64,000 nt of DNA from Microvirga sp. TS319 (GCF_041276405.1 NZ_JBGGGT010000002.1:3201001-3265000); one strand, 5' to 3'. Positions 26,938 to 33,786 are shown, counted from the stretch's first letter. The notes: a model not told the origin generated them from the sequence alone. Program-made: numbers and translations.

Positions 26938-26973
26938 AAGGCGCAGCCACGAAGTGGCTGCGCCTTTTATTTT
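26938..26973 (+). terminator. Strong plus-strand hairpin terminator without an assigned gene
   Basis: Perfect 13-bp arms AAGGCGCAGCCAC / GTGGCTGCGCCTT with a GAA loop, followed by TTATTTT. No plus-strand gene I can support ends just before it; both frames upstream run on the minus strand. Confidence 0.8.
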
Positions 26974-26990
26974 GCTTTTCGGCCATAATA

Positions 26991-27021
26991 AAAAGGCGCC
27001 CCGGAAAACCGGAGCGCCCTG
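26991..27021 (-). terminator. Rho-independent terminator of the PRC-barrel gene
   Basis: On the minus strand a 10-bp stem with one G-T pair (GGCGCTCCGG / CCGGGGCGCC, TTTT loop) is followed by TTTTTATT. It lies 24 bases after the stop codon. Confidence 0.88.
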
Positions 27022-27044
27022 AACCGGCCAGAGCCGGCTTCTCA

Positions 27045-27791
27045 TCACTGCTGGGTCGTGTTGCCGCCCGCGCCGGTCGAACCCGTGGTCGAGCGGTTCG
27101 CATTGTCGTCGCGCTTGGCCTTGAAGACCGGAGCCGCCTGGAGTTCGGCCTTCGTCATGCGAAGGATCACGCGATCCGGCTCGTGCGACGAAGCGGCATT
27201 CCCGCTTCCCGCGGTGGCGTTGTTCGTCGCCATGTTCGAATTCGACGTGTTGCCCGAGGCGGTCGAGCCGGTGGTCGACACATTGCCCCCGTTATTGTCC
27301 ATGGCCTTCGCCTGCTGGCTGCTGGCGAATTCCAGGGCGTCGAACGGAACAGCCACATTCTTCTCACCGATTCCCAGGAAGCCGCCGACGCCGACGACCA
27401 CCGCCATCACCCGGCCATCACGGTCGACGACCACGTCGTTGATGTCGCCGATCGACTCGTTGTTCGTGCTGACGACGCGGGTTCCAATCACATCGGAGGC
27501 CATCACCTGGTTCGGTTCAAGCCGAGTCATGAACTGCCCCTGCGAGCCGCTCTGGTTCATTGCCGACGAACTGGCCGAGGGAGCTGCCGCCGAAGGATTG
27601 GTCGCCGAAGGAGGGACCGCGGACGAGGAGCCGGTAGCGCCAGGCTGCATCGCCGGGGAGCCCGATGTCGCCGAACCGGAACCGGTTGCCGCAGGGCGAT
27701 CGGTCGGGGCGGAAGGCGAGATCTGAGCGAGGGCGGGCGCAGCCGCGAAAGCCGTCACGACAAGGCAAGCTGCCATATGCTTCTTCAGCAT
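27045..27791 (-). CDS. Secreted PRC-barrel domain protein
   Basis: The 248-residue product starts at 27791 (AGGAGA 8 bases upstream) with a signal peptide, MAACLVVTAFAAAPALAQ. A low-complexity linker rich in S, A, P and G follows, then a PRC-barrel at about residues 85-150: VIGTRVVSTNNESIGDINDV, VVVDRDGRVMAVVVGVGGFL, GIGEKNVAVPFDALEF. After it comes an N/S/G-rich tail. PRC-barrel proteins of this type are common stress- or envelope-linked proteins in Hyphomicrobiales; their molecular role is unclear. A perfect EcfG promoter stands upstream, placing it in the general stress regulon. Confidence 0.9.
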   Translation of the reverse strand: MLKKHMAACLVVTAFAAAPALAQISPSAPTDRPAATGSGSATSGSPAMQPGATGSSSAVPPSATNPSAAAPSASSSAMNQSGSQGQFMTRLEPNQVMASDVIGTRVVSTNNESIGDINDVVVDRDGRVMAVVVGVGGFLGIGEKNVAVPFDALEFASSQQAKAMDNNGGNVSTTGSTASGNTSNSNMATNNATAGSGNAASSHEPDRVILRMTKAELQAAPVFKAKRDDNANRSTTGSTGAGGNTTQQ

Positions 27792-27849
27792 CGTGATATT
27801 CTCCTGAATGTCCATTGAATCGCGATATGCGCCAAGTGCGCAGGGGCAA

Positions 27850-27874
27850 AACGCCATGCCGCAGCAGCCGTTCC
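27850..27874 (-). promoter_or_regulatory. EcfG promoter of the PRC-barrel gene
   Basis: On the minus strand: GGAAC (27874-27870), 16 bases, CGTT (27853-27850). An exact match to the EcfG consensus, 59 bases before the start codon. Confidence 0.85.
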
Positions 27875-28036
27875 AAATTTGCCTGTATTCAAAATGCCGT
27901 CCTTGAATTTCATTTCCAATAGCGAAGATGAATACTTGTTAACTCCATGATGATTAGACGAGTAAAGCTCAAATTGATCTTTGGAATTCTCACGAAACCA
28001 GGACCATCTCAACCTCGCCCTGCGATGACGATCGCC

Positions 28037-28549
28037 TCAGGACAGAGGCTGTTCCAGGGCCGCAAGGCAAAGGCTCGGCATTCTGTTGGCGCTGGCCTTG
28101 GCCAGGGGGCTCACGTCGCCCATGCAACCGACCGGGGGCTTCTGCTTCGGCGCCCTGGGCTCCCCGCCTTCACGCGCCGCAGGCGAATTCTGGACCGTCG
28201 GAGCCTTCAGGTCCTCCTTCATGGTCAGGGCGGGAAGATCGGTGTTCTTCACGATCGTGGTGATGCCCGAGCGCGGATCGGACCGGTAGAGGACCTCGCC
28301 GTCGTCGCCGCGCAGGATCACGGTGGCATGGGAGAGCCCGACGATTTCTACGATCGAGACGATAGCGGCGCCGTCGGCGGGGCGCAGGACCGCCAGCCGG
28401 TCGCCCTTGGGAGCCGCCCGATCCTCGTTCAGCGTCGTCTTCAGCAGGGACGATCGAAGGGCTCCGATGCCGGAATCCGCGAACGCGATACCGCCAGCCA
28501 GAATGGCAGCACCGGCCAGAACGCTTAATCTCGTGACGGTGAGGAGCAT
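28037..28549 (-). CDS. Small exported protein of unknown function, stress-regulon candidate
   Basis: The start at 28549 has AAGGAG 7 bases upstream and gives 170 residues with a signal peptide (LSVLAGAAILAGGIAFADS). The mature part has a possible beta-rich middle (AIVSIVEIVGLSHATVILRG, GDDGEVLYRSDPRSGITTIV). A charged, Pro-rich stretch follows, then a C-terminus with two cysteines (VGCMGDVSPLA; SLCLAAL) that could form a disulfide in the periplasm. I recognise no family. Its upstream region has an exact EcfG promoter, so it is probably made under general stress. Confidence 0.8.
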   Translation of the reverse strand: MLLTVTRLSVLAGAAILAGGIAFADSGIGALRSSLLKTTLNEDRAAPKGDRLAVLRPADGAAIVSIVEIVGLSHATVILRGDDGEVLYRSDPRSGITTIVKNTDLPALTMKEDLKAPTVQNSPAAREGGEPRAPKQKPPVGCMGDVSPLAKASANRMPSLCLAALEQPLS

Positions 28550-28589
28550 TCGTGTCTCCTTGCTGCTTAGCTCAACCATTCGAGAAAAC

Positions 28590-28614
28590 AACGCGGCCTT
28601 ATCTTTGATGTTCC
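28590..28614 (-). promoter_or_regulatory. EcfG promoter of the exported protein gene
   Basis: On the minus strand: GGAAC (28614-28610), 16 bases, CGTT (28593-28590). Exact consensus, 41 bases before the start codon at 28549. Confidence 0.87.
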
Positions 28615-28651
28615 GGAACGACTTCACTAACAAAATCCAAGAAAAAAGGCT

Positions 28652-28677
28652 GGAACCTTTATTTTCCAAGGAGCGTT
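28652..28677 (+). promoter_or_regulatory. EcfG promoter reading into a candidate small RNA
   Basis: GGAAC (28652-28656), 17 bases, CGTT (28674-28677). Exact consensus on the plus strand, where no protein gene follows. Transcription should start near 28683. Confidence 0.85.
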
Positions 28678-28682
28678 CTTAA

Positions 28683-28765
28683 GGTACCGGCCTCCTGGTC
28701 CTCCCCGCATTCCCCTTGTGCATTGGCCGGCACCTTAAGACGGGCGTCAACGCCCGTCTTTTTTT
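28683..28765 (+). ncRNA. Candidate general-stress small RNA with a C-rich loop
   Basis: From the predicted start (6 bases after the EcfG -10) an RNA of about 83 bases would fold into two hairpins. The first pairs GGTACCGGCC with GGCCGGCACC (one A-C mismatch; longer arms 28679-28692 and 28725-28738 in the DNA). Its 32-base loop holds C-rich runs TCCTCCCC and TTCCCC. The second is a textbook terminator: GACGGGCGT / ACGCCCGTC, then seven T (28759-28765). No open frame with a ribosome site fits inside. C-rich loops that pair with ribosome-binding sites are known from alphaproteobacterial sRNAs, such as Caulobacter GsrN, which is itself controlled by the general stress sigma factor. Homology to GsrN is inference. 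Confidence 0.72.
28739..28765 (+). terminator. Rho-independent terminator of the candidate small RNA
   Basis: A 9-bp G/C-rich stem with a 2-base apparent loop, followed by TTTTTTT at 28759-28765. No plus-strand protein gene lies upstream. Confidence 0.92.
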
Positions 28766-28784
28766 GTCTCGATTACAGCGTAGC

Positions 28785-28813
28785 AAAAGAAAAGCCCGGC
28801 TTGGTAGCCGGGC
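28785..28813 (-). terminator. Rho-independent terminator of phyR
   Basis: Minus strand: GCCCGGC / GCCGGGC stem with a 6-base loop (28794-28813), followed by TTTTCTTTT. It lies 53 bases after the phyR stop. Confidence 0.85.
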
Positions 28814-28865
28814 AATTACTTGGTCAGATGCTTGACCGTTTACATGGCAGCGGCGGAGAATGCCG

Positions 28866-29672
28866 TCAGGCGGTCGCGGCGCGGGGCTCGCGGCGCTTGG
28901 CGCTCTGCTGGAAGAACAGGGCTTGGCTGATGACGGCCGAGACATTCGCCGGTTGGAAGGGCTTGGCGATGAGGAAGGCCGGCTCGGGCCGCTCGCCGGT
29001 CAGGAACCGCTCCGGATAGGCCGTGATGAATATCACCGGCACTTCGAACGACTTCAGAAGGTCGTTGACCGCATCGAGACCCGAGCTGCCGTCGGCGAGC
29101 TGGATATCGGCGAGAATCAGGCCCGGCTGCTTCGCGGAAGCGAGCTTGACCGCCTCGGTCCGCGTCCGGGCGACGCCCGTGACGTTATGGCCCAGACCCT
29201 CCACGAGGGCCTCGAGATCCATGGCGATGAGCGGCTCGTCCTCGATGATGAGAATATCGGTCGCCATGTCGGCGGCCAGCTCGCGACCGGCCTCGTCGAC
29301 GAGTTCGCGCACCGTCTTCGTATCCACGTCGAGGATCTGGCCGACCTCCTCCTCCCCGAATCCTTCGAGGCAGGACAGGAGGAACGCCTGGCGGGGAAGG
29401 GGCGTGATCTGGCCCAGGCGGACCTCCGCCGGCAGATCGCGCTGGATCTGCTCGCTGCGACCGTTCACGGACAGCGAGTTCCAGATCCGCGTGAAGACTT
29501 GAAAGAGTTCAACCTTGACATTACCGGAGGGGCCGATCGTCTCGGGCTCGCTCACCAGAGTCTCGAGGGTCGCGGCCACATAGGCGTCGCCAGCCATCTG
29601 GCTGCCTGTGAGGGCACGTGCATAACGGCGAAGATACGGTAAGTGCTGGACGACAAGCTGCGCTGTCGACAT
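28866..29672 (-). CDS. phyR: General stress response regulator PhyR (anti-anti-sigma factor)
   Basis: The 268 residues join an N-terminal ECF sigma-like domain (about 1-130; MSTAQLVVQHLPYLRRYARA, LPRQAFLLSCLEGFGEEEVG) to a C-terminal receiver domain. The receiver shows IIEDEPLIAMDLEALVEGLG, the phosphoacceptor Asp in LILADIQLADG, and Lys in FLIAKPF. When phosphorylated, PhyR binds NepR through the sigma-like domain and so frees EcfG. Start at 29672 matches PhyR proteins. It diverges from nepR-ecfG, with an exact EcfG promoter of its own, a positive loop. No HWE-family sensor kinase gene is seen in this window. Confidence 0.97.
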   Translation of the reverse strand: MSTAQLVVQHLPYLRRYARALTGSQMAGDAYVAATLETLVSEPETIGPSGNVKVELFQVFTRIWNSLSVNGRSEQIQRDLPAEVRLGQITPLPRQAFLLSCLEGFGEEEVGQILDVDTKTVRELVDEAGRELAADMATDILIIEDEPLIAMDLEALVEGLGHNVTGVARTRTEAVKLASAKQPGLILADIQLADGSSGLDAVNDLLKSFEVPVIFITAYPERFLTGERPEPAFLIAKPFQPANVSAVISQALFFQQSAKRREPRAATA

Positions 29673-29722
29673 TCGCTTCCCCTTAATATGTGCTTTTGAC
29701 TCGTTGTACCGATGGCTCTTCC

Positions 29723-29747
29723 AACGTGGCAAAGCTGGAAAAGTTCC
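29723..29747 (-). promoter_or_regulatory. EcfG promoter of phyR
   Basis: Minus strand: GGAAC (29747-29743), 16 bases, CGTT (29726-29723). Exact consensus, 50 bases before the phyR start and back-to-back with the nepR promoter. Confidence 0.9.
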
Positions 29748-29753
29748 AATTCT

Positions 29754-29778
29754 GGAACTGTATTCAACAACAGGCGTT
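29754..29778 (+). promoter_or_regulatory. EcfG promoter of nepR-ecfG (autoregulation)
   Basis: GGAAC (29754-29758), 16 bases, CGTT (29775-29778). Exact consensus. Leaves a leader of about 70 bases before the nepR start at 29856. Confidence 0.9.
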
Positions 29779-29855
29779 ATTGCTCGAAAATGAGTATAGG
29801 GCTACTGCCAAGGTTGGCCACCCTGAATAATATGCGGGATGGCAAGGGGAATCAG

Positions 29856-30065
29856 ATGAATAGCGACAAGGGGAACAAGCTGGCTCGGGCGCTCCCGAGC
29901 GCACCTCCGAGTGACAAGCTTGGGACCAATGCGAAACTGGACAGCAGCAGCCAGAAACGAATCGGCGACCAATTGCGCGCCATGTACGACGAGTTGATGC
30001 AACAACCGGTTCCGGACCGCTTCAAGGATCTTCTGGATCAGCTCGATAAGAAGAGGGAGGAGTAG
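29856..30065 (+). CDS. nepR: Anti-sigma factor NepR
   Basis: The 69-residue product ends with the NepR core: a helix IGDQLRAMYDELMQQPVPDR followed by FKDLLDQLDKKREE. This matches the family pattern of a helix, then a Q-P-V/I-P-x-R/K-F hinge, then the second helix. It sequesters EcfG until PhyR-P displaces it. I choose ATG 29856 because AAGGGG lies 6 bases upstream; ATG 29832 is possible. The ecfG start follows the stop by 2 bases, so the pair is co-translated. Confidence 0.95.
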   Translation: MNSDKGNKLARALPSAPPSDKLGTNAKLDSSSQKRIGDQLRAMYDELMQQPVPDRFKDLLDQLDKKREE

Positions 30066-30067
30066 CC

Positions 30068-30607
30068 GTGACCTCCGAGCCTGACCTCCGAGAGGCTCTG
30101 CTCGCGGCCGTACCCGGTCTGCGGGCCTTTGCCATCTCCCTCTCGGGTCAGGTCGACAAGGCGGACGATCTCGTTCAGGACACTCTCCTGCGGGCGCTCG
30201 CCAATCTCCACCGCTTCGAGCGCGGCACCAATCTGAATGCCTGGCTTTTCACCATTCTCCGCAATCTCTTTCATTCCGAATACCGCAAGCGCCGGCGCGA
30301 GGTCGAAGACCCGGACGGCTCCTATGCCGGGCGCCTGAAGATTCAGCCCGAGCAGGGATCGCATCTCGATTTCGAGGATTTTCGCACGGCCCTTGCCCAG
30401 CTCCCCTCCGATCAACGCGAAGCCCTGCTCCTCGTCGGCGCTTCGGGCTTTTCCTATGAGGAAGCCGCCAGCATCTGCGGATGCGCCGTGGGCACCATCA
30501 AGAGCCGCGTGAACCGCGCCCGCCTGCGCCTCGCCACGATCCTCAACGTGAACGACATGGACGATCTGGGCCCCGACAGCATGACCCGCGCGGCCCTTCA
30601 GGGCTGA
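30068..30607 (+). CDS. ecfG: ECF RNA polymerase sigma factor EcfG (general stress response)
   Basis: The 179-residue protein starts at GTG 30068. Region 2 reads ADDLVQDTLLRALANLHRFE and NLNAWLFTILRNLFHSEYRK; region 4 reads LPSDQREALLLVGASGFSYE, then VGTIKSRVNRARLRLA (helix-turn-helix for the -35 element). It directs RNA polymerase to GGAAC-N16/17-CGTT promoters, seven exact copies of which occur within about 3.3 kb here. Activity is held by NepR and released by PhyR. Confidence 0.96.
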   Translation: MTSEPDLREALLAAVPGLRAFAISLSGQVDKADDLVQDTLLRALANLHRFERGTNLNAWLFTILRNLFHSEYRKRRREVEDPDGSYAGRLKIQPEQGSHLDFEDFRTALAQLPSDQREALLLVGASGFSYEEAASICGCAVGTIKSRVNRARLRLATILNVNDMDDLGPDSMTRAALQG

Positions 30608-30674
30608 TCCAAGAGCCGGTCGTTTCCGAAAAATTTTCCATCCAGGGAAGCCTCCATCCCGGAGAAGCCCTATC

Positions 30675-30704
30675 CAAGAAAAACGCCGCCCCTGGAGGCG
30701 GCGT
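30675..30704 (-). terminator. Rho-independent terminator of the DUF1328 gene
   Basis: Minus strand: ACGCCGCC / GGCGGCGT stem with a 6-base loop (30683-30704), followed by TTTTCTTGG. It lies between the convergent ecfG and DUF1328 genes. Confidence 0.78.
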
Positions 30705-30737
30705 CTTCATCGACAAGGAAACTTATCGCGCGAAGCG

Positions 30738-30911
30738 TCACATGGGGCTTCGTCCGCGAAGGAGACCGATGACGGCCGAAATGGCGAACAGCACGATCGC
30801 CACGAAGAAGATCAGCTTCGCGATCTCGACCGCGGTGCCGGCGATCCCGCCGAAGCCGAACAGAGCCGCGACCAGCGCGATGATGAGAAAAGTGACAGCC
30901 CAACCAAGCAT
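30738..30911 (-). CDS. DUF1328 / UPF0391 small membrane protein
   Basis: A 57-residue membrane protein starting [20 protein letters not shown] with [20 protein letters not shown] after it: two hydrophobic helices joined by a short glycine turn, as in E. coli YtjA. Function unknown; the family is often stress-induced. Its leader holds a 16-base tandem duplication, and an exact EcfG promoter lies upstream (30980-31005), so it belongs to the general stress set. A second, diverged relative is transcribed the other way. Confidence 0.9.
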   Translation of the reverse strand: MLGWAVTFLIIALVAALFGFGGIAGTAVEIAKLIFFVAIVLFAISAVIGLLRGRSPM

Positions 30912-30927
30912 GGTGTTACCTCGCTAA

Positions 30928-30959
30928 ATTTTAAGATCAGCTCATTTTAAGATCAGCTC
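30928..30959. repeat. Perfect 16-base tandem duplication in the DUF1328 leader
   Basis: ATTTTAAGATCAGCTC occurs twice head to tail at 30928-30943 and 30944-30959. It lies between the predicted transcription start and the start codon at 30911. Confidence 0.95.
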
Positions 30960-30979
30960 TTGGCCGATGACCCTCAACC

Positions 30980-31005
30980 AACGCCAAGCGCGACCGTGAA
31001 GTTCC
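30980..31005 (-). promoter_or_regulatory. EcfG promoter of the DUF1328 gene
   Basis: Minus strand: GGAAC (31005-31001), 17 bases, CGTT (30983-30980). Exact consensus. Confidence 0.85.
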
Positions 31006-31074
31006 GCCGGACAGAGCGTCGCCCAGGATTTCGAGAAGCTCGGCACAAGTATTTTCCAGTGATTTAACGACGAT

Positions 31075-31100
31075 GGAACCGGGCTCCCCGCAGGCACGTT
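31075..31100 (+). promoter_or_regulatory. EcfG promoter of the second small membrane protein gene
   Basis: GGAAC (31075-31079), 17 bases, CGTT (31097-31100). Exact consensus, 26 bases before the start codon. Confidence 0.87.
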
Positions 31101-31126
31101 TTTCAGAAGACTTGGGAGATATGTCG

Positions 31127-31333
31127 ATGACTCGTTCCGTTGCCCTTCGCGCGTGCATTCTTTTCATCGTTCTTACTTTGCTCGCGGGTGTCACGGGCAT
31201 TGCGTCGCAGGCTGAAATCGCGGAAGTCGCCTTCCTGATCGGAGCATCGCTGTCGGCCGTGCTTCTGTTCTTCGCACTGACGGTGCAGCAGGCTCCCTCT
31301 CCGATTCCCGTACGCGTGCGCCGCCGCCATTGA
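31127..31333 (+). CDS. Small membrane protein, DUF1328-like paralogue
   Basis: The 68-residue protein has two hydrophobic helices (ACILFIVLTLLAGVTGIA and AFLIGASLSAVLLFFAL) and a basic tail VRVRRRH. Its pattern of helix, short turn with GIA-x-x-A-E-I-A, then helix resembles the DUF1328 protein encoded on the other side of the shared promoter region. Start: GGGAG is 8 bases from ATG 31127 but only 2 from ATG 31121. It carries an exact EcfG promoter. Function unknown; stress-related membrane role is inference. Confidence 0.75.
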   Translation: MTRSVALRACILFIVLTLLAGVTGIASQAEIAEVAFLIGASLSAVLLFFALTVQQAPSPIPVRVRRRH

Positions 31334-31353
31334 GCGCGATCATGTCCGACGTG

Positions 31354-31381
31354 AAAAGGCGGCTCGAAGAGCCGCCTTTTT
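31354..31381. terminator. Bidirectional terminator between small membrane protein and SDR gene
   Basis: A perfect 12-bp stem AAAAGGCGGCTC / GAGCCGCCTTTT with a GAA loop has T runs on both strands. It serves the convergent genes ending at 31333 and 31387. Confidence 0.92.
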
Positions 31382-31386
31382 CGTTG

Positions 31387-32247
31387 TCAGGATTCCGTGG
31401 GATCGCCGCCGTTGGGATGCAGGATCGAACCGGTGATGTAGGAGGCATCCTCGCAGGCGAGGAACAGGTAGGAAGGCGCGACCTCGTTCGGCTGCCCCGG
31501 CCGTTTGAGCGGCGTATTGGCGCCGAAGCTCTTCACCTTCTCGACCGGGAAGGTGGAGGGGATCAGGGGAGTCCAGATCGGCCCGGGCGCGACGCCGTTC
31601 ACGCGGATGCCCTGCTCCGCGAGCTTTTGCGCAAGCGAGCGCGTGAAGGCCACGATGGCTCCTTTCGTCGCACTGTAGTCCAGGAGTTCCGCGCTGCCGC
31701 GATAGGCCGTGACCGAAGCCGTGTTGATGATGGCAGCCCCCTTCTTCAGGTGCGGCATCGCCGCCTGGACCATGTAGAAATAACCGAAGATGTTCGTCCG
31801 GAAGGTGCGGTCGATCTGCTCGGGACTGATCTCGGAAATCCCGGACTTGGGGTGCTGCTCGGCCGCGTTGTTCACGAGCACGTCGAGCTTGCCGAAGCGC
31901 TGGATCACCTGATCGACCGCAGAGCGGCAGAATTCGGGATCGCCCACGTCGCCCGCGACGGTGAGGCACGTGCGCCCTTCCCTCTCCACGAGCTGCTTCG
32001 TGGCGCGCGCATCCTCGGTCTCGTTGAGATAGACGATGGCAACGTCGGCGCCTTCCCGGGCGAAGAGGACCGCCACCGCGCGACCGATGCCGCTGTCGCC
32101 GCCCGTGATCAGGGCGGTCTTGCCCTGGAGGCGGTTGCTGCCCGGATAACGCGGTTCGTAATCGGGCCTTGGGTTCATCTCGGTCTCGTGGCCGGGCTGC
32201 TGGTCCTGCACCTGCGGCGGAAGCGTCTGCTGTTGTCCGGAGCTCAT
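31387..32247 (-). CDS. SDR family oxidoreductase (YghA-like)
   Basis: The 286 residues contain the SDR coenzyme loop KTALITGGDSGIGRAVAVLF, NNAAEQHPKSGI, and the catalytic Tyr-Lys pair in LLDYSATKGAIVAFTRSL. C-terminal VAPSYLFLACEDASYITGSI and HPNGGD also fit. The long hydrophilic N-terminus (about 40 residues with YEPRYPGSNRLQGK) is typical of YghA/GsiB-neighbour SDRs found in stress-response gene sets. Substrate unknown (alcohol or aldehyde). It lies next to the stress island, but no good EcfG promoter precedes it. Confidence 0.9.
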   Translation of the reverse strand: MSSGQQQTLPPQVQDQQPGHETEMNPRPDYEPRYPGSNRLQGKTALITGGDSGIGRAVAVLFAREGADVAIVYLNETEDARATKQLVEREGRTCLTVAGDVGDPEFCRSAVDQVIQRFGKLDVLVNNAAEQHPKSGISEISPEQIDRTFRTNIFGYFYMVQAAMPHLKKGAAIINTASVTAYRGSAELLDYSATKGAIVAFTRSLAQKLAEQGIRVNGVAPGPIWTPLIPSTFPVEKVKSFGANTPLKRPGQPNEVAPSYLFLACEDASYITGSILHPNGGDPTES

Positions 32248-32299
32248 GGCATCATCCCATTTTTGGAAAGAACGATGCGGACCCTCGTGTCGTCTTCTT

Positions 32300-32340
32300 C
32301 AAGAAAGGAGGAGCCCGCGTCGAGGCTCAACGCGGGCTCC
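32300..32340 (-). terminator. Terminator of the NCS2 permease gene
   Basis: GGAGCCCGCGT / ACGCGGGCTCC arms (32310-32320, 32330-32340) with a 9-base loop; on the minus strand followed by TCCTTTCTT. Just past the permease stop. Confidence 0.65.
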
Positions 32341-32362
32341 TTCAGGCGTGTTCCTGTGTGGA

Positions 32363-33691
32363 TCAGGCGCGGGCCGGGTCGGCGGCACGAGCCGGCATCA
32401 TGTTCAGGACGTGGTAGAGGATGATTGCCCCGAAGGTCGCGGTGCCGATGCCGTCGAGCGTGAAGCCCGCGACGTTCAGCTTGAAGTTGCCCGCGCCCAG
32501 GATCAGGGCCGTCGCGACGGTGATGAGATTGCGCGGGTTCGAGAAGTCGACCCGGTTCTCGACCCAGATGCGGCCGGCGGTTGCGGCGATCAGGCCGAAC
32601 ACCACGATGGAGAGACCGCCGAGAACGGGCCCGGGAATGGTCGCGATGAAGGCACCGAACTTCGGCGACAGGCCGAGCAGCAATGCGAAGCCTGCCGCGA
32701 TGACGAAGACCAGGGTCGAGTAGATCCGGGTCACGGCCATCACACCCATGTTTTCGGCATAGGTGGTCATGCCGGTGCCGCCTGCGGCGCCGGAGAGCAT
32801 CGTGGAGAGGCCGTCGCCCATGAAGGCACGTCCGAGATAGGGATCGAGGCTGCGGCCCGTCATGGCCCCGATGGCCTTGATGTGACCGAGGTTCTCGGCC
32901 ACCAGGATGACGGCCACGGGGGCGATCAGGCTCATGGCCCTCATGTCGAAGACGGGGCTCTGGAAAGTCGGAAGGCCGAACCAGGCCGCCGCGCCGATCT
33001 TCGCGAAGTCGATGGGCGTTCCATAGCCCAGCAGGTTCGCGGAGACGAAGTAGATCAGGTATCCGGCGGCGCCGCCGAGGAGCACCGGCAGACGCCGCGC
33101 CATGCCCGGTGCATAGACGGCGACAAGCCCGACCGACAGGGCCGTGGCGATTGCGATCCAGCGCGCGAAATCGGAACCGGCGGCGTTGTCGGGCGTCACG
33201 CCCGATGCGCTGTTGATGGCGACCGGTGCCAGCACGAGGCCGATGGCGGCCACGATGGCGCCCGTGACGACCGGCGGCATAAGCCGCTCGATCCAGCGGT
33301 GCCCCGCGAGCTGCACGATCAGGCCGATGATGAAATAGACCGCGCCCGCCGCGATGATGCCGCCGAGAGCGAGCGGAAGGTTCGGATTCGGGCTGCCGAC
33401 GGTAGCCCCGGTGGCCACCAGGACGGGGCCGATGAAGGCGAAGCTCGAGCCCAGATAGCTCGGCACCCGGCCGCCGACCACAACGAAGAAGACGAGCGTG
33501 GCAAGACCGGAGAACAGGATGGAAACGTTCGGATCGAACCCCATCAGGATGGGTGCCAGCACCGTGGAGCCGAACATGGCGACCACATGCTGAAGGCCCA
33601 CGACGACCATCTGGCCCGTCGGCAGCCTCTCGTCGGGCATGATGGCGCCTTCGGTTTTCAAGGTCCATTTAGGCAGGAAAATATTGGTCAT
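32363..33691 (-). CDS. NCS2 family uracil/xanthine permease, RutG/UraA-like
   Basis: The 442-residue protein is strongly hydrophobic with the NCS2 order of motifs: LQHVVAMFGSTVLAPILMGF, GGRVPSYLGSSFAFIGPVL, IERLMPPVVTGAIVAAIGL, VAVILVAENLGHIKAIGAMT, GGTGMTTYAENMGVMAVTRI, and IVVFGLIAATAGRIWVENRV. These resemble RutG and UraA closely, so uracil-proton symport is likely; other rut genes are not present. GGGGGA lies 7 bases before ATG 33691. Confidence 0.92.
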   Translation of the reverse strand: MTNIFLPKWTLKTEGAIMPDERLPTGQMVVVGLQHVVAMFGSTVLAPILMGFDPNVSILFSGLATLVFFVVVGGRVPSYLGSSFAFIGPVLVATGATVGSPNPNLPLALGGIIAAGAVYFIIGLIVQLAGHRWIERLMPPVVTGAIVAAIGLVLAPVAINSASGVTPDNAAGSDFARWIAIATALSVGLVAVYAPGMARRLPVLLGGAAGYLIYFVSANLLGYGTPIDFAKIGAAAWFGLPTFQSPVFDMRAMSLIAPVAVILVAENLGHIKAIGAMTGRSLDPYLGRAFMGDGLSTMLSGAAGGTGMTTYAENMGVMAVTRIYSTLVFVIAAGFALLLGLSPKFGAFIATIPGPVLGGLSIVVFGLIAATAGRIWVENRVDFSNPRNLITVATALILGAGNFKLNVAGFTLDGIGTATFGAIILYHVLNMMPARAADPARA

Positions 33692-33786
33692 ATGTTATTC
33701 CCCCAGACAATGACGCTTGAGGCGGCACCCTAGTGCCAGGAACGGAGAAAAGGCTAGCGGCCGAACAGACTTATTAACTGTTGCTA

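Noticed and set aside
32245..32296. A possible EcfG promoter before the SDR gene
   Set aside because: CGTT is present at the right place on the minus strand, but the -35 reads AAGAC rather than GGAAC at N17; too weak to claim.
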